Origin: Sphingomonas pituitosa NBRC 102491
GTDB lineage: Bacteria; Pseudomonadota; Alphaproteobacteria; Sphingomonadales; Sphingomonadaceae
Reading direction: 5' to 3'
DNA length: 64,000 nt
NCBI RefSeq assembly: GCF_001598435.1
Contig: NZ_BCYY01000025.1
Coordinates: 1 to 64,000, forward strand
Shown: positions 50,238 to 58,653 of the stretch, in pieces
Layout: each line of letters starts with the position of its first letter
Numbering within the stretch: position 1 is the first letter of the stretch
Translations under genes and position numbers: made by a program
The notes under the pieces: generated by a model
Databases searched by the model: none
What the model was told of the DNA's origin: nothing
The model's input: only the letters and a program-made list of their open reading frames with translations

Positions 50238-52118
50238 CTATTTATGCGTGGCAAGGTCGAACGAGAGATGTGGCGGCTGGTTGTACGCCGTGTTCTGCCA
50301 GGCAACGCCCAGCCGGTAGACCGGATCGTGCAACAGTGTCGGCAGCCGGATCGCGGTGGGGTAGGGCGTGGCGTAGATGCGCAGCTCGCGGCTGTCGGTG
50401 CTGGGCAGCACCAGCTCCTCGCGCCAGTCGCCGAGGATGTCGGCGGAGAGCGACGGGTTGCGCTTGGTGCCGTTGTTCGAGGTGGTGCCCGGCGGATCGA
50501 GCAACAGCTTTTCGGTGCTGGTGGTCCAATCCCATTTGGTGATGCGGGTGCCGTCGAGCAGCTCGGCCAGCGCGTCGCCGTCCCAATAGATGCTGAAATT
50601 GGCGGCGCGGGGGTGGCCGCCGGGGATCACCTTGCCGCGCGCATCATAGAGGTCCGGGGAATTGCTCGCCCAGGTCTCGGCGCCGGGGAAGCGCGGATCG
50701 ATGTCCACTGCGATGCCGCGGCCGGTGTCCTTGTCCGCCGGGGTCGACCAGAGGAGTTCGCCGGTGCGCGCGTCGAGCATCGCAGCGCCTCGATTGCCGC
50801 TGCGGCGCATCTCCTCGTGTACGCCGAATTTCTCCAGGCCCGGCCTTGTCGGATCGAGGTCGCCGACATGCATGGTGTCGCCATGGCCCAGCCCCGAGGA
50901 CCACAGCCCCTTGCCGTCGTCATCGACCGCCATCGATCCGTAGATCACCTCGTCGCGGCCATCGCCGTCGACATCGGCGACCGAGAGCTGGTGATTGCCA
51001 TTGTCGCCATATTTCTCGTTGCCCGGCGTCGCGCTGTCGAAGAGCCAGCGCTGCGTCAGCTTGCCGTCGCGCCAGTCCCAGGCGGCGACGGTCGAGCGGG
51101 CGTAATAGCCGCGGCCGAACACGAGGCTGAGGCGATGCCCGTCGAGATAGGCGACACCCGCCAGATAGCGTTCGGAGCGGTTGCCATAGCCATCGCCCCA
51201 CAGCGCCTTGAGGCCCGCCTCGCTATCGGCGCCGCGCGGCGGGGCATAGGGGGCGGTGGCGAGCGCGCGGCCGGTGCGGCCGTCGAACACGGTCAGATAT
51301 TCGGGTCCGTCGAGGATACGGCCCTTGAGGTTCGCCATCTTGCGGCCGTCGCTGGTGACGGTGGAGCCGGTGCGATCGGGCACCTCCACCGCCGCATCGC
51401 CGTGGCGCCAGTCCTTCGACGGATCGCCCACGGCCTTGCCGGTGCCGTCGATCGTGCCGTCGGCGGTCTTCATCGCGATCTCGGCGCGGCCGTCGCCGTC
51501 GAGATCGAACACCATGAACTGGGTATAGTGCGCGCCCGATCGGATGTTGCGGCCGAGGTCGATCCGCCACAGCTTCTTGCCCTCCAGCGTATAGGCGTCG
51601 ATCAGCGTCTCGCCGGTATAGCCCGCGAACGCATTGTCCTTGGCGATGCTGGGATACCATTTGACGATCAGTTCGAGGCGACCATCGCCATCGAGATCGC
51701 CGACCGAAACATCGTTGGCGCTGTAGCCATAGGTCTCGCCGTCCGGCGTGGTGCGGTCGGCCGGCTTGTCGAGCGGTACCGCCAGATAGCCCTGCGCCCA
51801 TACGGAGGCCGACGTTCCGGCTGCGCCGCCGTCCACCGCCAGCGCATAGCGCGCCGCAGCCGTGCCGGCCTTGTCGTGGAAGCTGGTCGGCTGGTCGGGC
51901 GCGATGCGCGCGATCGGCTTGCCGTCCCGGTAGAGGGTGAAGCGGATGGTTCTGGGGTCGCTGCCGAGCAGCCGCCACGCGACATGCACGCCGCCGCCCT
52001 GCGCGGGCACTGCCACCAGCGCGCGGTCGAGCCGTTCGACCTGCCGTCCGTTCAGGCTGTCGGTGGTCTGCGCCGCGAGCGGGGCGGCAAGGGCGGCGGC
52101 GAGCAGGGCGACACGCAT
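50238..52118 (-). CDS. PL11 rhamnogalacturonan lyase, exported
   Basis: A 626-aa beta-propeller lyase of the YesW/YesX family, cutting rhamnogalacturonan-I by beta-elimination. It has a signal peptide (VALLAAALAAPLAAQ), an N-terminal fibronectin-like region (VERLDRALVAVPAQGGGVHVAWRLLGSDP), and repeated calcium-binding DLDGDGR motifs (GDLDGDGRLE, DLDGDGRAE, DVDGDGRDE). The active-site region includes FGVHEEMRRSGNRGAA and WYPSIAKDN. I use the ATG at 52118, which is preceded by AGGAG; GTG at 52121 is in frame. It follows the TonB receptor by about 70 bp. Confidence 0.92.
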   Translation of the reverse strand: MRVALLAAALAAPLAAQTTDSLNGRQVERLDRALVAVPAQGGGVHVAWRLLGSDPRTIRFTLYRDGKPIARIAPDQPTSFHDKAGTAAARYALAVDGGAAGTSASVWAQGYLAVPLDKPADRTTPDGETYGYSANDVSVGDLDGDGRLELIVKWYPSIAKDNAFAGYTGETLIDAYTLEGKKLWRIDLGRNIRSGAHYTQFMVFDLDGDGRAEIAMKTADGTIDGTGKAVGDPSKDWRHGDAAVEVPDRTGSTVTSDGRKMANLKGRILDGPEYLTVFDGRTGRALATAPYAPPRGADSEAGLKALWGDGYGNRSERYLAGVAYLDGHRLSLVFGRGYYARSTVAAWDWRDGKLTQRWLFDSATPGNEKYGDNGNHQLSVADVDGDGRDEVIYGSMAVDDDGKGLWSSGLGHGDTMHVGDLDPTRPGLEKFGVHEEMRRSGNRGAAMLDARTGELLWSTPADKDTGRGIAVDIDPRFPGAETWASNSPDLYDARGKVIPGGHPRAANFSIYWDGDALAELLDGTRITKWDWTTSTEKLLLDPPGTTSNNGTKRNPSLSADILGDWREELVLPSTDSRELRIYATPYPTAIRLPTLLHDPVYRLGVAWQNTAYNQPPHLSFDLATHK

Positions 52119-52188
52119 CACGACAACTCCTGGAGTACGTGAAAAATGGGCCGCCGGAGATGACGCGGCGGCCCGAGGGGAGGTTGGG

Positions 52189-55179
52189 TCAGAACTGGAA
52201 ATTGACGCCGAAGTTGAAGGTGCGGCCGATACGCGTCTGGAACAGCGTGTCGCGACGGACGCTGTCGATGTAGAGGTTGTTGCGTTCGTCGGTCAGGTTC
52301 TGCGCTTCCACGATCAGCTTGATGTGCTCGTTGACGTTGAACGAGGCTGAGGCGTCGACGAAGGTGTTGGGCGAATTGCCCTGCAGGTCGCTGCCTGGCG
52401 AGGCCGGGATCGCGCGGATGTAGCGATCGCGGTAGCTGGCGGTCGCGCGAATGCTGAACTTCGAATCCTCGTAGAAGATCGTGCCGCTTGCCGTGTTCTT
52501 GGAAAGACCGACCAGGTCCGCCGTCGTGGTGACGGTGGGAACGCCGTTCACGCTCGCGAGGATGTAGCGGATCTTCGAGGTGACATGGGTGTAGTTGCCC
52601 AGCACGCCGATGTTCTTCAGGAAGCCGGGCAGGAAGCGCATCTGCACCTGCGCGTTCACCTCGACGCCGTTCAGCTTGCCGCCCGGCGTGTTGAGCGGCT
52701 GGCCGACGGTGAAGATCTCGGTCGGCAGGGTGTTGGTATTGTCGAGCAGTGCCACCGGAAGGCCCAGCTGGGTGAACGGGATCTGGCTCGTCACCCGCTG
52801 GACATAGGATTTGATGTTCTTGTGGAAATAGGCAACCGAAAGGAGGGATCCCGGCTGGAAATACCATTCCAGCGCCGCATCGAAGGTGTCGGCGCGGATG
52901 GGGTCGAGATAGGGATTGTTGATGTTGCCGTTGCGCGTCGTCGCGGTGATGCCGCTGGTCGGGGCCAGCTGGCCGAGTTCGGGACGCGACATCACCTTGG
53001 CGGCGGCGAGGCGGAGCAGCACGTTGCGCGCCGGCTCGATCACGACATTCGCCGAGGGCAGCCAGTCGTCATAATCGCGCAGCACCTGGCCGTACTGACC
53101 GCGCAGGTTGGTGGGCGTCTGGCCCGCTGCCGCGACGCTGACGGTGCCGGCGGCGAGCATGTCCGTCTTCACATAGCGCACGCCGACATCGCCGCGCACC
53201 TTGAACGGCAGCGCCATGTCGGTGTCGAAGGTCGCCATCGCATAGGCGCTCTTCACCGATTCCCGGATGCGCGACGCCACCGCACCGCATTCGGTGCGGC
53301 AGAACTGGACCGCGTCATAGTTGAACGCCTGCGCCCATTTGTCGGGATCGATGGCCGACCAGCTCTTCGGCGCTCCGCTGCCGAACAGCTGGTCCAGCCC
53401 GCTGATCTGCCGGGTGATGCTGGCAAGCGTGGTGCCGGCCGGCAGCGCCTGCACGATTGTCTGCGACGTGTAGGGCAGCGACGTCCAGGCGCTGAAATCG
53501 CTGCTGCGATACTGGCCGCCGACCCGCAGCTTGAGCGCGTCGCTGAGGCTGTAGTCGAGGTTCAGCTCGCCGGTGAAATTGTCGGTCTGGTTCTTCGACG
53601 GCTTGCCCTGGAAGCTGAAGCCGCCCAGCACGGTACCGTCGGAACGGGCGGGCGCGTAGTTGAAGCTGGCCGGGTTCGACACGTCGAAGCCGAAGCCGAG
53701 CAGCGGGGTGCTGCGGCCATTTCTGAAGTCGATCGAAAAATTGGGTGTGTCGATCGCGTCCATGAAGGTCTGGAACCGCTTCGGGTTCCACCAGACCGAC
53801 TGGTTCTTGCCGACCAGCATCTCGATCTGCAGCTTGTCGTTGAAGCGATGGCGCAGGTGCGTGTTGACCTGAAGGAAGTCCGAGGTCCAGTGGTCGACCA
53901 GGCCTTCGGAGCGCACGTCCACGCCATCGAACAGGCCATAGAGCAGCGAGCCGGACGAGCTGAACTGCGCGTCGCGCACCGAGACCATCGGCTGCCCGTT
54001 GTTGTTGATCGAACGACCGAACGAGATGCCCGCGATATAGTTGTCGCGGCGCGTTACTTCGAAGCGCGAATAGATCGCGTCCACGCCGATGTCCGTATCG
54101 TCGTCCGGGCGGAACTGGAGCGACAGCGTACCGCCCATCCGCTCGGTATCCTGCTCGGAATTCACATAGCGCGGCAGGCGCGGCAGGAAGGCACCGCTGC
54201 CTGGCACGTTCGGCAGGTCTGCACGGCGCAGATTGGCGACGGTGTTGTAGGCCGCGAGCGTGCCGGTACGCGGGTTCCCCGTGCTGCACATCGTCGCGGT
54301 CGCGCCCTTGCCGGCGACGTTCGGACTGATCGGCGCATACCCGATCGGCGTGCAGAAAGGCTGAACCGGGGCCGGGCCTGCGACGCCGTCCGGATCGAAG
54401 CCGTTGGCGTCGGCCGAAAGGATGTCGACCGCCGAATAACCGACTTCGCGGATATGGCGCTTCTGATACGCGAAGCTGGCGAGCACGCCGAAGCGGCCGT
54501 CGGCGAACTTCTTGCCGACGAGGAGCGAGCCGCGCGGATCGACCTTCTTGCTCAGTTCATTGTACACCCCGCGCAGCGTGGCGGTGAGGGTGAAGTCCTT
54601 CTTGAGATCGAGCGGCTTGGGTGCGCTGAGGTCCACCGTCGCACCGAGCGAGCCTTCCTCGACATCGGCCGAGGTGGTCTTTCGCACCGCCAGCGCCGAG
54701 AAGATCTCGGTCGGGAAGACGTTGAAGTCGAAGCTGCGCCCCGAATTGCCTGCGCCGTAGATGTCGGACGAGCCGGTCTGCGCGCTGCCTTCCATGCCGT
54801 TGATGCGCACCCGGGTGAAGGCGGCGCCAAGGCCGCGGACCGAGATGTTGCGCCCCTCGCCGCCGTCGCCACGCGACAGCGCTACGCCCGGCACACGCTG
54901 CATCGACTCGGCGAGATTGCTGTCCGGGAACTTGCCGATGTCCTCCGCCACGATCGAATCCACGGCGGCGGTTTCGTTGCGCTTGAGGCTCAGCGCGCTG
55001 TCGAGCGAGGCGCGGAACCCGCGGACCACGATCTCCTCCTCTTCCGGCGGCGGCGCGGTCTGGCCGGGAGCGGTCTGGGCTAGGGCGGGAATGGCCGAGA
55101 CCATGGCGATTGCCAATGCGAGGCCCGAGGCCCCCCGCCGGACGGCCGCATTCTGCGAACCCGAATCATAGGACATCAT
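52189..55179 (-). CDS. TonB-dependent receptor of the rhamnogalacturonan locus
   Basis: A 996-aa receptor. The signal peptide ends near ALAQ; the TonB box-like EEEIVVRGFRASLD is followed by the plug (VAEDIGKFPDSNLAESMQRVPGVALSRGDGGEGRNISVRGLG, in pieces), characteristic of the Xanthomonas/Caulobacter class of carbohydrate receptors. The barrel ends with FNFGVNFQF. It is the first gene of the minus-strand rhamnogalacturonan operon. The 5' region (55180-55478) contains TTTCCACGATGTAGC, a candidate operator. Likely substrate: rhamnogalacturonan oligosaccharides; this is inferred from position. Confidence 0.92.
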   Translation of the reverse strand: MMSYDSGSQNAAVRRGASGLALAIAMVSAIPALAQTAPGQTAPPPEEEEIVVRGFRASLDSALSLKRNETAAVDSIVAEDIGKFPDSNLAESMQRVPGVALSRGDGGEGRNISVRGLGAAFTRVRINGMEGSAQTGSSDIYGAGNSGRSFDFNVFPTEIFSALAVRKTTSADVEEGSLGATVDLSAPKPLDLKKDFTLTATLRGVYNELSKKVDPRGSLLVGKKFADGRFGVLASFAYQKRHIREVGYSAVDILSADANGFDPDGVAGPAPVQPFCTPIGYAPISPNVAGKGATATMCSTGNPRTGTLAAYNTVANLRRADLPNVPGSGAFLPRLPRYVNSEQDTERMGGTLSLQFRPDDDTDIGVDAIYSRFEVTRRDNYIAGISFGRSINNNGQPMVSVRDAQFSSSGSLLYGLFDGVDVRSEGLVDHWTSDFLQVNTHLRHRFNDKLQIEMLVGKNQSVWWNPKRFQTFMDAIDTPNFSIDFRNGRSTPLLGFGFDVSNPASFNYAPARSDGTVLGGFSFQGKPSKNQTDNFTGELNLDYSLSDALKLRVGGQYRSSDFSAWTSLPYTSQTIVQALPAGTTLASITRQISGLDQLFGSGAPKSWSAIDPDKWAQAFNYDAVQFCRTECGAVASRIRESVKSAYAMATFDTDMALPFKVRGDVGVRYVKTDMLAAGTVSVAAAGQTPTNLRGQYGQVLRDYDDWLPSANVVIEPARNVLLRLAAAKVMSRPELGQLAPTSGITATTRNGNINNPYLDPIRADTFDAALEWYFQPGSLLSVAYFHKNIKSYVQRVTSQIPFTQLGLPVALLDNTNTLPTEIFTVGQPLNTPGGKLNGVEVNAQVQMRFLPGFLKNIGVLGNYTHVTSKIRYILASVNGVPTVTTTADLVGLSKNTASGTIFYEDSKFSIRATASYRDRYIRAIPASPGSDLQGNSPNTFVDASASFNVNEHIKLIVEAQNLTDERNNLYIDSVRRDTLFQTRIGRTFNFGVNFQF

Positions 55180-55478
55180 GCTCTCCCGGTCCTTGTTGCC
55201 CGCTGCCGATCACCGACGCGGCTGATCCCAATCTGTGTTGAGTCGTTCCAATATGTATTACGCATTTCCACGATGTAGCCAAGAGGGCGTCTGATCGGTC
55301 CGGTTCGGCGGCTGAAAAAATGGCTAATCCGCTTTGAACCTTTCTCCCGCGCGGCGGCACTGACGGAGCGCGACAGGTTCGAGCCGGGGATTCCCCTGCC
55401 GGCCGAACCTGGCGTGCGTGCCCGGTCCGTCGTCCTCCCCTGTGCAACGGATCGGGCCAAATTCGGGAGAACCAATCG
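55180..55478. promoter_or_regulatory. Divergent promoter region, TonB receptor and PEP-CTERM genes
   Basis: A 299-bp gene-free region. AT-richer sequence at 55230-55275 includes GTTCCAATATGTATTACG and TTTCCACGATGTAGC (55265-55279), which resemble the motifs near other pectin/rhamnose genes. The rest shows no obvious hairpin. Confidence 0.4.
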
Positions 55479-56123
55479 ATGCGTATGCTTCTGGGCGCCG
55501 CCGCGCTCGCCACCTTCGTCGCCGCACCCGCGCTGGCGCAGACCCAGACCGTCACCGACGCGACGGGCGACTTCCTGTCCGGCTATACCGGCCCCAAGCT
55601 CGCCGACCTCGACGTCACCAGCTTCTCGGTGAGCTATGATGCCGCCGCCCAGATGTTCACGCTGGGCACCACTTTTGCCGGCAACATCACCGCTGGCACG
55701 CCCGGCTTCTACGTCTATGGCGTCAACACCGGCGCGGGCGCGATCCGTCCGTTCGGCGGCATCGGCCAGGGCAATGTGATCTTCGACCAGGCAATCGTCG
55801 TGCAGAAGAACGGCACCGGCTCGATCGGCGGCACCGCGCTCGATTCCAACTGGGTGGCCATTGCCGGCAACATCCTGACGGTGAAGGTGCCGCTGTCGCT
55901 GCTGCCGAGCACCGGGTTCACCCCCGGCAAATATGGCTTCAACCTGTGGCCGCGCACCGGCTTCGCCGGCAGCGCCCAGATCAGCGACTTCGCACCCGAG
56001 AATGCGACGCTGGCCGCCGCGGTGCCCGAGCCCGCCAGCTGGGCGATGCTGATGCTTGGTGCCGGTGCGGCCGGCGGCATGCTCCGCTATCGCCGCCGCC
56101 GGACGACGCTCGCGCTCGCCTGA
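55479..56123 (+). CDS. PEP-CTERM sorting-domain protein
   Basis: A 214-aa exported protein with a signal peptide (MLLGAAALATFVAAPALAQ), a beta-rich Gly/Thr-rich mature part with a possible LTVKVPLSLLP strand, and a C-terminal sorting signal: VPEPASWAMLMLGAGAAGGMLRYRRRR (PEP motif, membrane helix, Arg-rich tail). Such proteins are processed by exosortase and attached to the cell surface or exopolysaccharide. No exosortase gene is in the window. The ATG follows GGGAGAACC. The function of the mature domain is unknown. Confidence 0.85.
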   Translation: MRMLLGAAALATFVAAPALAQTQTVTDATGDFLSGYTGPKLADLDVTSFSVSYDAAAQMFTLGTTFAGNITAGTPGFYVYGVNTGAGAIRPFGGIGQGNVIFDQAIVVQKNGTGSIGGTALDSNWVAIAGNILTVKVPLSLLPSTGFTPGKYGFNLWPRTGFAGSAQISDFAPENATLAAAVPEPASWAMLMLGAGAAGGMLRYRRRRTTLALA

Positions 56124-56132
56124 TCGTCTCCC

Positions 56133-56166
56133 CGCCGGCCGGGCCGGAAAAACCACCCGGCCGGCG
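56133..56166 (+). terminator. Hairpin after the PEP-CTERM gene
   Basis: Perfect 11-bp arms CGCCGGCCGGG / CCCGGCCGGCG with a 12-nt loop, starting 10 bp after the stop codon. There is no T-run, so it may be Rho-assisted. It separates the PEP-CTERM gene from the sigma-factor operon. Confidence 0.7.
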
Positions 56167-56242
56167 AAATACACGCCTCGGGTCGCACCGATTGAACCTT
56201 TGCACGCGCCATCGGCACTAAGATGGAAGCAAAGGGCAAGGC

Positions 56243-56833
56243 GTGACGCAGAGCGAGCATCAGCAGGGGCGACCGAGGCCCCCCAGGGACGACGAGGAAA
56301 TGGGCCTCGTCGCGGCCGTGCGCGCGCGGGACCTGCGCGCGTTCGAGCAGCTGTACCGCCGCTACCAGCCGCGCCTCACCCGATTCGTCGGCACGTTGCT
56401 GCGGTCGCCGGCGCTGGTCGAGGAAGTCGTCAACGATACGCTGATGGTGCTGTGGCAGAAGGCGGGCGACTTCACCGGCGCGAGCCGGCTGTCCACCTGG
56501 CTGTTCGCCATCGCCTACCGCAAGGCCCTTCGCGCCCGCAGCCGCCTGCCCGAGGTGCAGGAAAGCGATGCCGAGCTGGCCGAGCTGCCCGACGCGGCAA
56601 CGACCGACGCCGCGCTGTCGCGGGACCGGACCCGCGCGGCCCTCCAGCGTGCGATGGCGGGGCTGTCGGCGGATCATCGCGCGGTGGTGGACCTCACCTA
56701 TTTTCACGAGATCGGCTATCGCGAGATCGCCGAAATTCTGGGATGTCCGGTCGACACGGTGAAGACGCGGATGTTCCATGCCCGGCGCCATCTGCGGCGT
56801 GCCATGGCGGGCGAACTGGCGGACTGGATCTAG
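56243..56833 (+). CDS. ECF-family RNA polymerase sigma factor
   Basis: A 196-aa sigma-70 family factor. Region 2 is LYRRYQPRLTRFVGTLLRSPALVEEVVNDTLMVLWQKAGDF (in pieces, residues about 38-78). Region 4 is the C-terminal HTH, LSADHRAVVDLTYFHEIGYREIAEILGCPVDTVKTRMFHARRHLRR, ending at about 188. It has no region 3 and starts with GTG after AAGGGCAAGGC. It stands first in an operon with an anti-sigma gene that begins right at its stop codon, a protease and a porin-like gene, so it likely responds to an envelope signal. Confidence 0.92.
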   Translation: MTQSEHQQGRPRPPRDDEEMGLVAAVRARDLRAFEQLYRRYQPRLTRFVGTLLRSPALVEEVVNDTLMVLWQKAGDFTGASRLSTWLFAIAYRKALRARSRLPEVQESDAELAELPDAATTDAALSRDRTRAALQRAMAGLSADHRAVVDLTYFHEIGYREIAEILGCPVDTVKTRMFHARRHLRRAMAGELADWI

Positions 56834-57451
56834 ATGATGGGCGACCTTCTCCACCTGCGCGGCGATCCGCACGAAGCGACGATGCTGCTGCTGCCCTGGT
56901 ACGTGACCGGGGAGATCGAACCCGGCGACCGGTTGCTGGTCGAGGCGCACCTCGCCGGCTGCGCGGCATGCCGCGACGAGTTCGCTGTCGAGCGACGGCT
57001 GCACGGCGCGATCGCCGATCTGCCGGCGGCTGGCGCCACGGGTTGGGACCGCATCGCCGCCGAGCTTGCGGCGACCGAGACGCGCCCGCGGCTGCCGAAC
57101 CGCTTCCTGCGCGGTGCCGGCTGGATGCTCGCAGCTCAGGCGGCGATGCTGGTGCTGGGCGTCGGCGTGGTGCTGCATCTCGGCCGCCAGGCGCCGTCGC
57201 CCGCCTATCACGTACTCGGCACGCCGGAGCAGCGGCAGCCTGGCAATATCCTGGTGATGTTCGCCGCAGACACGCGCGAAGCAGCGCTGCGCAGGGCGAT
57301 CGAGGCGTCGGGCGCGCGGCTGGTCGACGGTCCGACGGCGGCCGGCGCCTATCTGCTCGCCATCGCGCCGGGCGAGCGGGAGGCGGCGCTGGCCCGGCTC
57401 CGCACCCAGCCGGGAGTGACGCTGGCGCAGCCGGTCGACGCGGCGCCATGA
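56834..57451 (+). CDS. Anti-sigma factor with zinc-finger N-terminus and propeptide-like periplasmic domain
   Basis: A 205-aa single-pass inner-membrane protein. The cytoplasmic N-terminus has an anti-sigma zinc motif H39-x3-C43-x2-C46 (HLAGCAAC) on a helical background. One transmembrane helix spans about residues 96-116. The periplasmic part (about 136-203: GNILVMFAADTREAALRRAIEASGARLVDGPTAAGAYLLAI, then ALARLRTQPGVTLAQP) resembles the ferredoxin-like propeptide/inhibitor domain of subtilases. Its stop overlaps the S8 protease start (ATGA). I infer that the protease acts on or is held by this domain. Confidence 0.82.
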   Translation: MMGDLLHLRGDPHEATMLLLPWYVTGEIEPGDRLLVEAHLAGCAACRDEFAVERRLHGAIADLPAAGATGWDRIAAELAATETRPRLPNRFLRGAGWMLAAQAAMLVLGVGVVLHLGRQAPSPAYHVLGTPEQRQPGNILVMFAADTREAALRRAIEASGARLVDGPTAAGAYLLAIAPGEREAALARLRTQPGVTLAQPVDAAP

Positions 57452-58653
57452 AGCATGGGCGCGCCCTGCTGGCGCTGTTGTTCGCGCTGATCGCAGGCCC
57501 GCCGCTTCACGCGCGCGCCGAGGAGGCGCCGCGCATCCTGGTGATGCTGCGGCTGGCGCCCGCGCATTTCCGCGCGGGCAGCGGCTATGGCGGCGGTTAC
57601 GGCGAAGACCAGTCGGCGGCGGCGCGGCGGCGGATCGCATCCGCGGTGGCCCGGCGCAACGGCCTGCGTCTCGTCGACAACTGGCCGATGCCGATGATCG
57701 GCATCGACTGTTTCATCATGGAAGTGCCGAAGGGCCGCGCGGCGGAAGATGTCGCGGCGCGGGTCTCGCGTGATGCCGCGGTCGAATGGTCGGAGCCGAT
57801 CGCGACCTTCGAGGCGCAGGGCAGGGCGGGCGCCGATCCGCTGCCCAACGATCCGCTGTATCCCGCCCAGCCGGTGGCACGGGCGTGGCGCCTGTCGATG
57901 CTCCACCGCACCGCCACCGGGCGCGGCGAGCGCGTCGCGGTGATCGACAGCCAGATCGATGCGCGGCATCCCGACCTGGCCGGCCAGGTCGCGGTCGCAC
58001 GCAACTTCGTGGACGGCGCCTCGATCGCGGCGGAGCGGCACGGCACGGGCATCGCGGGCGTGATCGCGGCGAGGGCGGACAATGGGATGGGGATCGTCGG
58101 CATCGCGCCCGGTGCGCGGCTGCTCGCCCTGCGCGCCTGCCGGGAACAGGGCGCAGGCGCCGCCACCGCGACGCTGTGCGACAGCCTGAGCCTGGCGCGC
58201 GCGGTGAGCTTCGCGGTCGAGCAGCGCGCCGACGTGATCAACCTCAGCCTTGCCGGGCCGCCCAGCCGATTGCTGGAAACGCTGCTGCGGACCGGGGTCT
58301 CGCGCGGGGCAACCGTGGTCGCGGCCTATGATCCGAAGCTCCCCGGCGGCGGCTTTCCGGCATCGATGCCGGGGGTGGTCGCGGTGGCGGAGACGACGGT
58401 GGGGCTGGCGGGCGGTCCCTATGCGGCGCCCGGGCGCGATATTCCAACGACGCAGCCCGGCGGGCGCTGGTATCTGGCGAACGGTTCCTCCTACGCTGCG
58501 GCCGAGGTAAGCGGGCTGGTCGCGCTGCTGCGCGAGGGGCAGGCGCACCCGGGCAGACGCGCGGCGCTTGTTTCTGCTAGACCCGGCGGCGGAGAAATCG
58601 ATGCCTGTGCGAGCGTGGTTGGGAAAGCGAAGTGCGGCGGCCTGCGCCCCTGA
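57448..58653 (+). CDS. S8-family (subtilisin-like) serine protease, exported
   Basis: A 401-aa protease with a signal peptide (ALLALLFALIAGPPLHARA). Residues about 28-122 form a propeptide-like domain (ILVMLRLAP ... DCFIMEVPKGRAAEDVAARVSRDAAVEWSEP). The catalytic triad is visible: Asp167 in VAVIDSQID, His198 in ERHGTGIAGVIA and Ser348 in NGSSYAAAEVSG. At the oxyanion-hole position, where subtilases have Asn in an AAGN segment, this protein has VVAAYDP. Cysteines near 231, 244, 387 and 396 could form disulfides. Operon-linked to the anti-sigma factor. Confidence 0.85.
   Translation: MKHGRALLALLFALIAGPPLHARAEEAPRILVMLRLAPAHFRAGSGYGGGYGEDQSAAARRRIASAVARRNGLRLVDNWPMPMIGIDCFIMEVPKGRAAEDVAARVSRDAAVEWSEPIATFEAQGRAGADPLPNDPLYPAQPVARAWRLSMLHRTATGRGERVAVIDSQIDARHPDLAGQVAVARNFVDGASIAAERHGTGIAGVIAARADNGMGIVGIAPGARLLALRACREQGAGAATATLCDSLSLARAVSFAVEQRADVINLSLAGPPSRLLETLLRTGVSRGATVVAAYDPKLPGGGFPASMPGVVAVAETTVGLAGGPYAAPGRDIPTTQPGGRWYLANGSSYAAAEVSGLVALLREGQAHPGRRAALVSARPGGGEIDACASVVGKAKCGGLRP

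Noticed and set aside
49077..55083. Long plus-strand frames opposite the acetylesterase, PL11 and TonB receptor genes
   Set aside because: All are shadows caused by codon bias; none has recognisable motifs, ribosome sites or signal peptides.
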